Assembly: GCA_024710445.1 (NCBI GenBank)
Contig: JANJUT010000278.1
Coordinates: 1-6,308, forward strand
DNA: 6,308 nt
Reading direction: 5' to 3'
From: Thiobacillus sp.
GTDB lineage: Bacteria > Pseudomonadota > Gammaproteobacteria > Burkholderiales > Thiobacillaceae
The notes under the pieces were generated by a model. It was not told where the DNA came from and searched no databases. It saw only the letters and a list, made by a program, of their open reading frames with translations. Every line of letters starts with the position of its first letter. The stretch's first letter is position 1. This document shows, in pieces, positions 1 to 6,308 of this stretch. The translations under genes and the position numbers were made by a program.

Positions 1-463
1 GGCGGGACGCATGGGCCAAAGGGTGGCCGAGATGGTCAACCGCCATCCCCAGCTGACCTACGCCGCCGGTTTCGAGGCGGCGGGACACCCGGCAATTGGC
101 AAGGACGCCGGTTTGCTGGCGGTGGGCGAGGCCAACGCCGATGAAGTGGCCGGGGTGCTGGACTTGGTGTGGGGCGGCGACGAGACGCTGATCGTGATCA
201 GTTCCGACCTGTCGCATTTCCTGCCCGATGCGCTGGCACGCAAGGTGGACGGCGGGACGGTGGAGGCCATTCTGGCGCTGAATCCGCATCTCAACCATGA
301 GCAGGCCTGCGGTGCCACGCCGATCAATGGTTTGCTGCTGGCGGCGCAACGCCATGGCTTGCGTCCGGTAGCGCTGGATGTGCGCAACTCCAGCCAGACT
401 GCGGGCGATCCCGAACGGGTGGTGGGGTATGCCGCTTTTGCTTTTCAGGCCGGGGAGAAGTGA
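1..463 (+). CDS. amrB: Memo-family protein, AmmeMemoRadiSam system protein B (5' end missing)
   Basis: This is the C-terminal part of a Memo-family protein. The reading frame is open from base 2, the first full codon, so the ATG at 11 is almost certainly internal: family members are usually about 260-290 residues and only about 153 are seen here. Family signatures are SSDLSH (bases 200-217), then ACGATPINGLLLAA with its cysteine at 308-310, then the C-terminal VVGYAAFAF. In human MEMO1 the equivalent His and Cys belong to the conserved putative metal-binding pocket; other pocket residues would lie upstream, outside the window. The fold is related to class III extradiol dioxygenases, but bacterial members have no established reaction. 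It is presumably cytoplasmic, as no signal peptide or membrane segment is visible in this part. The stop codon at 461-463 directly abuts the AMMECR1-family ATG. With the radical SAM gene downstream, this context makes the protein B assignment strong. The biochemical role is unknown. Confidence 0.93.
   Translation, partial: AGRMGQRVAEMVNRHPQLTYAAGFEAAGHPAIGKDAGLLAVGEANADEVAGVLDLVWGGDETLIVISSDLSHFLPDALARKVDGGTVEAILALNPHLNHEQACGATPINGLLLAAQRHGLRPVALDVRNSSQTAGDPERVVGYAAFAFQAGEK
452..457 (+). promoter_or_regulatory. Ribosome binding site for the AMMECR1-family gene
   Basis: GGGGAG lies six bases before the ATG at 464, inside the last codons of the Memo gene. It supports that ATG as the start and suggests translation is coupled to termination of the Memo gene. 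Confidence 0.6.
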
Positions 464-1016
464 ATGCAGTTGAATGGCGATAAAGGCGCGACCCTGCTGA
501 AACTGGCACGTGCGGAAATTGCCGTGAAGCTGGGGCACAAGGTGGATTTCCCCATCAAGGCGGGCTGGCTTGACGAGCCGGGTGCGAGCTTTGTCACGCT
601 GACCCGGCAGGGTGAGTTGCGTGGCTGCATCGGCACGCTCGAGGCGCATCGGCCGCTGGGGGTGGATGTGCGGGAAAACGCGCTGGCGGCAGCTTTTCGC
701 GATCCCCGCTTCATGCCGCTGACCCTTGCGGAATTTGACGATGTCCGGGTCGAGGTCTCGCTGCTTTCAGCGAGCGAACCCTTGAGGGTGGCGAGCGAAC
801 AGGACGCGCTGGCCGTGTTGCGGCCGAACATCGACGGCGTGGTGTTCGAGTACGGGCATTACCGCAGCACCTTTCTGCCGCAGGTGTGGGAGCAACTGCC
901 CGAACCGGCCGAGTTCATGGCGCACCTCAAGCGCAAGGCTGGCCTGCCGGTCGAGTTCTGGGCAGATCAGGTGCGTTTGTCGCGCTATACCGTGAGCAAA
1001 TGGAAGGAAGGTGACC

Positions 1017-1030
<14 letters not shown>
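464..1030 (+). CDS. amrA: AMMECR1-domain protein, AmmeMemoRadiSam system protein A
   Basis: A 188-residue single-domain AMMECR1 protein, full length for bacterial members. The hallmark LRGCIG motif is at residues 52-57, followed by the conserved ENALAAAFRDPRF (71-83), the segment VRVEVSLLS (94-102) and a C-terminal FLPQVWEQLP (137-146) typical of the family. The strictly conserved Cys55 in RGCIG suggests a catalytic or ligand-binding role, but no reaction is established for the family. There is no signal peptide or membrane segment, so it should be cytoplasmic. The start ATG directly follows the upstream stop codon and has a good ribosome binding site. The 3' end overlaps the radical SAM gene by 14 bases. 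The human homologue AMMECR1 is linked to a developmental syndrome, also without a settled mechanism. Family assignment is firm; function is unknown. Confidence 0.95.
1002..1011 (+). promoter_or_regulatory. Ribosome binding site deciding the radical SAM start
   Basis: The purine run GGAAGGAAGG ends five bases before the ATG at 1017. An in-frame GTG at 1011 overlaps this run and has no proper spacing of its own, so ATG 1017 is the better start and gives a 364-residue product. Confidence 0.65.
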
Positions 1031-2107
<1,077 letters not shown>

Positions 2108-2111
<4 letters not shown>

Positions 2112-2755
2112 GCGCCGCCCGCCTGGTCCATATTCCTGCCGGCAGCGCCACGATCGAGGGCATGCTGGAGATTCCGGGACATGCAACCGGGCTGGTGCTG
2201 TTCGCCCACGGCAGCGGCTCGTCGCGCCACTCGCCGCGTAACAACTACGTGGCCGGTGTGCTGCGTCAGGCCGGGGTTGGCACGCTGTTGATGGATCTGC
2301 TGACGCCGGAAGAGGATCGCGATTACGCTCGCCGTTTCGACATTGCACTGTTGACGCAGCGCCTGCTGGATGCGGTACGCTGGGTCGTGGCCCAGGCAGA
2401 GATACGCGAGTTGCCGCTGGGTTTTTTTGGCGCCAGTACCGGTGCGGCCGCTGCGCTTGAGGCTGCCGCGATGCTCGGTGACGAGGCCAGGGCCGTGGTG
2501 TCGCGTGGCGGTCGCCCGGACATGGCGGGCAATGAGGTACTGGCGACGGTTATGGCACCGACGCTGTTGCTGGTCGGCGGGCTGGACGACGGCGTGATCG
2601 ACCTCAACCGACAGGCCTATGACCGGCTGTGCTGCGAGAAAAAGCTGTTGATCATCCCCGGCGCTACCCACCTGTTCGAGGAACCTGGCACGCTGGAGGA
2701 GGTGGCACATCAGGCTGCCCACTGGTTCAGGCAGCATATGCCGCCGTCGCTCTAG
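2108..2755 (+). CDS. Alpha/beta hydrolase, dienelactone hydrolase-like
   Basis: A 215-residue cytoplasmic alpha/beta hydrolase. In order: the oxyanion-hole strand [11 protein letters not shown] (29-39), the nucleophile elbow GASTG with Ser110, the acid in [11 protein letters not shown] (Asp160 most likely, or Asp161), and His188 in [12 protein letters not shown] complete Ser-Asp-His triad is therefore present, and an esterase or related hydrolase activity is expected; the substrate is unknown. Classical dienelactone hydrolases use a Cys nucleophile, so the Ser here argues for another specificity within the family. There is no signal peptide. The ATG overlaps the radical SAM stop as ATGA, which is typical of translational coupling, so it is probably co-produced with the AmmeMemoRadiSam proteins. 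Related hydrolases also occur next to, or fused with, phosphoribosyltransferases in other genomes; none is seen here. A run of seven T (2422-2428) lies in the GFFG codons just before the active-site Ser, and the frame is intact. Confidence 0.88.
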
Positions 2756-2801
2756 TCAAGCCGTCTGGCCATGGGTGGGGGAGCGTGGCAGGATAGGTCG
2801 C
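2756..2801. other. Short intergenic gap between the two gene blocks
   Basis: This 46-base gap is the longest non-coding stretch in the window. It contains the hexamer palindrome CCATGG (2769-2774) and G-rich runs, but no stem-loop followed by T residues and no convincing -35/-10 pair. Transcription may simply continue from the hydrolase gene into the ABC genes, or a promoter may lie inside the hydrolase coding region. Confidence 0.5.
2790..2797 (+). promoter_or_regulatory. Ribosome binding site for the ABC ATPase
   Basis: AGGATAGG ends four bases before the ATG at 2802. This favours ATG 2802 over the in-frame GTG at 2775, which would add nine residues (GERGRIG-like) not expected ahead of an ABC ATPase domain. 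The spacing is slightly short. Confidence 0.45.
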
Positions 2802-3524
2802 ATGACAACCGATAACACGCATGCCGCCATTTTCGTCGCCCACGGCCTCACCAAGGTCTACCGCATGGGCGAGGTCGAGGTGCATGCGCTGCGCGGCATC
2901 GACCTCACGCTCAATCGTGGTGAGCTGGTGGTGCTGCTCGGTCCGTCGGGCAGCGGCAAATCCACGCTGTTGAATATCCTCGGCGGGCTCGATGCACCGA
3001 CCGGCGGCGAGGTGCGTTATCTCGACCATATGCTGACCGGCGCGTCCGAGTCCGAACTCACGCTTTTTCGCCGTGAACACGTCGGTTTCGTGTTCCAGTT
3101 CTATAACCTGATCCCCAGCCTCACCGCACGCGAAAACGTCGCCGCGGTGACCGAAATCTCGACCTCGCCGATGCACCCCGAAGACGCGTTGGGGCTGGTG
3201 GGGCTGGGCAACCGGCTCGACCATTTCCCGGCCCAGCTGTCCGGCGGCGAACAGCAGCGGGTGGCGATCGCGCGCGCCGTCGCCAAAAATCCGGCCGTGT
3301 TGCTGTGTGACGAGCCAACCGGTGCGCTCGATTCGGCAACCGGGGTCGTGGTGCTGGAGGTGCTGGAAAAAGTGAATCGTGAGCTTGGCACGCTGACCGT
3401 GCTGATCACCCACAATGCGGGCATCGCCGACATGGCCGACCGCGTGATTCGCCTGTCCGACGGCCAGATAGCTGAAATTCGTGCCAATCCCGCCAAAAAG
3501 GCTGCGCGCGAGCTGAGCTGGTAA
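2802..3524 (+). CDS. ABC transporter ATP-binding protein, LolD/MacB/DevA type
   Basis: A 240-residue ATPase that would dimerise on the cytoplasmic face and drive the permease encoded next. All motifs are intact: Walker [10 protein letters not shown] (47-55), Q-loop [17 protein letters not shown] with Gln99, signature [14 protein letters not shown] (146-159), Walker B VLLCDEP with catalytic Glu171, D-loop ALD (175-177) and switch His204 in LITHN. The A-loop aromatic is probably Tyr20 in LTKVY. The sequence style, including [10 protein letters not shown] and [13 protein letters not shown], is that of the MacB/LolD group, whose members work with FtsX-type permeases rather than channel-type ones. 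The C-terminal tail, [12 protein letters not shown], follows the catalytic domain. It is followed after 11 bases by the permease and then the adaptor, so a role in tripartite export is likely. The substrate cannot be deduced. Confidence 0.95.
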   Translation: MTTDNTHAAIFVAHGLTKVYRMGEVEVHALRGIDLTLNRGELVVLLGPSGSGKSTLLNILGGLDAPTGGEVRYLDHMLTGASESELTLFRREHVGFVFQFYNLIPSLTARENVAAVTEISTSPMHPEDALGLVGLGNRLDHFPAQLSGGEQQRVAIARAVAKNPAVLLCDEPTGALDSATGVVVLEVLEKVNRELGTLTVLITHNAGIADMADRVIRLSDGQIAEIRANPAKKAARELSW

Positions 3525-3535
3525 CCGCTTTTGAC

Positions 3536-5905
3536 ATGAAAAGCCTCGACCGCAAACTGTTTCGCGACCTCTGGCACATGCGCGGTCAGGTATTGGCCAT
3601 CGCCGCGGTGATCATGGGCGGTGTGGCCACCATGGTGATGTCGCTCTCCACCTACGATTCGCTGGTTACGACGCGCGACCGTTTCTACAGCGAATATCGG
3701 TTTGCCGAGGTATTCGCCAGCCTGAAGCGCGCACCCGAAACCCTGGCCGAACGCCTCGCCGCGCTGCCGGGCGTGGAACGCCTGGAAACACGGGTGCGGG
3801 CAGGTGTGAAGCTGGAAGTGGAAGGCTTTGATGATCCCATCACCGGTTTGTTGCTGTCATTGCCAGATGTGGGTGAAGCCCGGCTCAACGGGCTGTACAT
3901 CAAGCGCGGGCGCACGGTGCAGCCGTGGAGCACGGACGAAGTGGTGCTGTCCGATACCTTTGCCGATGCCCATGGTTTTCAGCCGGGCGGCACGCTCGCC
4001 GCGATCATCAACGGCAAGCGCAAGAAGCTGACCGTGGTCGGGGTCGCGGTGTCGCCGGAATATGTCTACCAGATCGCCCCCGGCGCGATGTTCCCCGATT
4101 TCAAGCGTTATGGCGTGCTGTGGATGGGCCGCCATGCGCTCGCAGCCGCCTATGACATGGAGGGTGCATTCAACCAGGTTAGCCTGACGCTGGCGCGCGA
4201 TGCCCACGAACAGGACGTGATCGACCGGGTGGATGTCGTCCTCGCGACCTATGGGGGTACTGGCGCCTATGGCCGCAAGAACCAGTTCTCCAACCGCTTT
4301 CTGACCGAAGAGCTGAAGCAGCTGCAGACCATGGCCACCATCTTCCCGGCGATTTTCCTCGGGGTGGCCGCCTTCCTGCTCAACGTGGTGCTGAGCCGGC
4401 TGATTGCCCTGCAGCGTGAGCAGATCGCCATCCTCAAGGCCTTCGGCTACAGCTATGTGGCGATCGGGGCGCATTTCGTCAAACTGGTGCTCCTGATGAC
4501 CGTGCTGGGCGTGGCCGCGGGGGTGGCGCTGGGCGCATGGTTCGGCCAGGGCTTGTCGAATGTCTATACGGAAACAACATTTCGCTTTCCCTGTCTCGAT
4601 TACGGCCTCAACGCCGGGGTGATCGTGGTGGCTTTTGGCGTCAGTGCGCTGGCGGCCGTGAGCGGGACGCTGGTCTCAGTCATGCGCGCCGCACGGCTGC
4701 GTCCGGCCGAGGGCATGCGCCCGGAGATGCCGGAAGCCTACCGTGCCACCCTGATCGAGCGCATCGGGTTGCAGCGCTGGTTTGCCGCGCCGACGCGCAT
4801 GATCCTGCGCCACATCGAGCGGCGCCCGCTGAAGTCGCTGTTGACCGTGCTCGGCATCGCCTGTGCCTGCGGGCTGATGATGGTGGGCAATTACCAGAAG
4901 GGCGCGATCGACTTCATGGTCGACGTACAGTTTCGCCAGGCATCGCGCGAGGACCTGGCGCTCGCTTTCATCGAGCCCACTTCCGGGCGGGCACTGCATG
5001 AGCTGGCGGCACTGCCGGGCGTCGATTTTGTCGAGGGCTTTCGCGACGTGCCGGCGATCCTGCGCTTTGGGCACTACCATCATCGGGCTGCTGTCTTCGG
5101 CATCCAGCCGCAAGGCCAGTTGCATCGCTCGCTCGACAGCAAGCTGCAGCCGGTTGCGTTGCAGCCGGGCGGCGTGGTGCTGACCGATCATCTGGCTACA
5201 AATATTCTTCACGTGAAGCCAGGCGACATGCTGACGGTGGAGGTGCTGGAGGGCAGCCGACCGGTGCGGCAGGTGCCGGTGCTTGGCATTACCAGACAGT
5301 ATCTGGGGGTGTCGGCCTACATGCAGCAGGATTCACTCAATGCCCTGATGCGCGAAGGCAGCACGGTGTCCGGCGCCTATCTGGCGGTGCAGCCTGGTTC
5401 GGAAGCGGAGCTCTATGCAAAATTGCACAAGCGTCCGCGCGTGCTCGGCATGGTGGCCAATGCCGCCGCGATCCAGAGCTTCTACGCCACGATAGGCGAA
5501 TTCATCCTGTTCTACACGCTGGTGTCCACGTTGCTCGCCGGGGCCATCGGCTTTGGCGTGGTGTACAACAGCGCGCGCATCACCCTGTCGGAGCGCGGTC
5601 GCGAACTCGCCAGCCTGCGCGTGCTGGGCTTTACCCGGGGCGAGATCGCCTATATTTTGCTGGGAGAGCTGGCATTGCTGACGCTGGCGGCCATACCGAT
5701 CGGCTTTCTGGTTGGCGTGGGGCTGGTCGGCATCCTGGTGGTGGCGTTCCAGAGCGAGCTGTACCGGCTGCCGCTGGTTTTGACGCCGGAAAACTATGCC
5801 ATGGGTGCGAGCGTCGTCATCGTCTCCGCGCTGCTGTCCGGGCTCTTGCTGTGGCTGCGTCTCGGTCGGCTCGATCTGGTGGCAGTCTTGAAAACACGCG
5901 AATAG
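3536..5905 (+). CDS. ABC transporter permease with two FtsX-type halves
   Basis: A 789-residue inner-membrane permease. Membrane segments read from hydrophobicity: about 18-38, 267-290, 308-340 and 358-383 in the first half, and about 432-452, 655-680, 705-738 and 757-774 in the second. Large periplasmic domains lie at about 40-265 and 453-650. Each half thus has the FtsX/MacB layout of one helix, a periplasmic domain and three helices, so one chain may supply both halves of the transporter. The repeat is visible: LAALPGV occurs at 74-80 and 490-496, and the ATPase-coupling region appears as REQIAILKAFGYS (294-306) and GRELASLRVLGFT (688-700). MacB and LolC/E carry one such half and dimerise, so this is the double-length version. 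It starts 11 bases after the ATPase stop with no clear ribosome binding site, suggesting translational coupling. The adaptor follows after 15 bases. The substrate is unknown; lipids, peptides or small toxic molecules are all possible for this class. Confidence 0.92.
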   Translation: MKSLDRKLFRDLWHMRGQVLAIAAVIMGGVATMVMSLSTYDSLVTTRDRFYSEYRFAEVFASLKRAPETLAERLAALPGVERLETRVRAGVKLEVEGFDDPITGLLLSLPDVGEARLNGLYIKRGRTVQPWSTDEVVLSDTFADAHGFQPGGTLAAIINGKRKKLTVVGVAVSPEYVYQIAPGAMFPDFKRYGVLWMGRHALAAAYDMEGAFNQVSLTLARDAHEQDVIDRVDVVLATYGGTGAYGRKNQFSNRFLTEELKQLQTMATIFPAIFLGVAAFLLNVVLSRLIALQREQIAILKAFGYSYVAIGAHFVKLVLLMTVLGVAAGVALGAWFGQGLSNVYTETTFRFPCLDYGLNAGVIVVAFGVSALAAVSGTLVSVMRAARLRPAEGMRPEMPEAYRATLIERIGLQRWFAAPTRMILRHIERRPLKSLLTVLGIACACGLMMVGNYQKGAIDFMVDVQFRQASREDLALAFIEPTSGRALHELAALPGVDFVEGFRDVPAILRFGHYHHRAAVFGIQPQGQLHRSLDSKLQPVALQPGGVVLTDHLATNILHVKPGDMLTVEVLEGSRPVRQVPVLGITRQYLGVSAYMQQDSLNALMREGSTVSGAYLAVQPGSEAELYAKLHKRPRVLGMVANAAAIQSFYATIGEFILFYTLVSTLLAGAIGFGVVYNSARITLSERGRELASLRVLGFTRGEIAYILLGELALLTLAAIPIGFLVGVGLVGILVVAFQSELYRLPLVLTPENYAMGASVVIVSALLSGLLLWLRLGRLDLVAVLKTRE

Positions 5906-5920
5906 AGGTCGCAACTCAAC

Positions 5921-6308
5921 ATGCAGCTACGCGCAAAAATCGGATTGCTGGTGATCGTGGTTCTGGTGGCGGGGGGGCTTGTTTATGGCTTCATGCCGCT
6001 CGCACTCCCGGTGGATGTGGCCAAAGTGAAACGCGCGCCGCTTACGGTGACGGTGGAGGAAGAGGGCAAGACCCGGGTCAGTGAGCGTTACCAGGTATCG
6101 GCGCCGGTGGCGGGCTACGTTCGCCGCATCGACCTCAAGGCGGGCGATAGGGTCACGGCCGGTCAGGTACTGGCGGTGATCGAGCCCGCTCGTGCCAATG
6201 CACTCGATCCGCGCACCCGTGCGCAGGCGCAGGCGCAAGTCAGCGCTGCACGAGCGGCGCTGGCCGTGGCGCAGGAAAACGCGCGCGCCGCCCAGGCTTC
6301 TGCGCAGC
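5921..6308 (+). CDS. HlyD-family periplasmic adaptor (3' end missing)
   Basis: The frame opens at ATG 5921 and stays open to the window end, giving 129 complete codons of an expected 350-420. Residues 1-5 are short and basic, followed by a hydrophobic anchor at about 8-24 (GLLVIVVLVAGGLVYGF), so the protein should be held in the inner membrane with its bulk in the periplasm. The first beta-barrel/lipoyl half follows: LTVTVEEEGKTRVSERYQVSAPVAGYVRRI (41-70), then the lipoyl signature KAGDRVTAGQVLAVIEP (73-89). From about 97 on, an Ala/Gln/Arg-rich helical stretch begins the coiled-coil hairpin that in relatives contacts an outer-membrane channel. A possible ribosome binding site, AGAGG at 5904-5908, overlaps the permease stop with long spacing (12 bases). 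The position after the ATPase and permease fits a MacA/DevB-like adaptor for this ABC pump. The anchor is encoded partly by a run of seven G (5971-5977). Confidence 0.9.
   Translation, partial: MQLRAKIGLLVIVVLVAGGLVYGFMPLALPVDVAKVKRAPLTVTVEEEGKTRVSERYQVSAPVAGYVRRIDLKAGDRVTAGQVLAVIEPARANALDPRTRAQAQAQVSAARAALAVAQENARAAQASAQ

Noticed and set aside
2422..2428. Run of seven T in the hydrolase as a possible frameshift or terminator
   Set aside because: The frame is intact through the conserved GFFGASTG motif, and no stable GC hairpin immediately precedes the run.
2775..2801. GTG start at 2775 for the ATPase
   Set aside because: It adds a short Gly/Arg-rich extension; ATG 2802 has a nearby purine-rich binding site and gives the usual family length.
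3531..3536. Perfect TTGACA (-35-like) just before the permease start
   Set aside because: The hexamer 17 bases downstream is AAACTG, not -10-like, and a transcript would begin inside the permease gene. It is probably chance.
4537..5001. Plus-strand open frame (154 codons) in a second frame of the permease
   Set aside because: Arg/Gly/His-rich out-of-frame translation; the permease frame here encodes membrane helices and continues uninterrupted.
5851..6084. Plus-strand open frame (77 codons) spanning the permease-adaptor junction
   Set aside because: Low-complexity Gly/Arg/Ser-rich translation. The true frame from 5921 encodes the adaptor's anchor and lipoyl domain.
6221..6238. Tandem hexamer GCGCAG x2 plus GCGCAA
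   Set aside because: It encodes the Ala-Gln repeat at the start of the adaptor's coiled coil and is too short to be a meaningful DNA repeat.

Overview
This is a GC-rich, densely packed window from a bacterial chromosome. All six genes lie on the + strand, with overlaps or gaps of a few to 46 bases. Codons end mostly in G or C, and there are no tRNA, rRNA, mobile-element or CRISPR signatures. The Gram-negative tripartite export module and the protein sequences suggest a proteobacterium, most likely a betaproteobacterium. That taxonomic call is inference from general resemblance; no marker gene is present.

The left half (1-2755) is a tightly coupled four-gene block. It starts inside a Memo-family gene (AmmeMemoRadiSam protein B, C-terminal part only). 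An AMMECR1-family gene (protein A) begins on the base after the Memo stop codon. Next is the partner radical SAM enzyme (protein S), overlapping protein A by 14 bases. An alpha/beta hydrolase follows, whose ATG overlaps the radical SAM stop as ATGA. The A/B/S trio is a recognised conserved partnership whose reaction and substrate are, as far as I know, not established. It is the most biologically open part of the window, and the hydrolase is a candidate fourth member.

The right half (2802-6308) is an export module in the order ATPase, permease, adaptor. It has a LolD/MacB-type ABC ATPase, a 789-residue permease with two FtsX-type halves, and the N-terminal 129 residues of an HlyD-type periplasmic adaptor that runs off the window end. 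Together they should form an inner-membrane ABC pump of the MacAB/DevBCA mechanotransmission type, coupled across the periplasm by the adaptor. An outer-membrane channel would be needed and is not in the window. The substrate cannot be read from the sequence.

The two halves are separated by only 46 non-coding bases with no visible terminator or convincing promoter, so read-through is possible, but no functional link is evident. No non-coding stretch exceeds 50 bases. The window is largely ordinary chromosomal sequence; I see no wholly new system beyond the poorly understood AmmeMemoRadiSam block.
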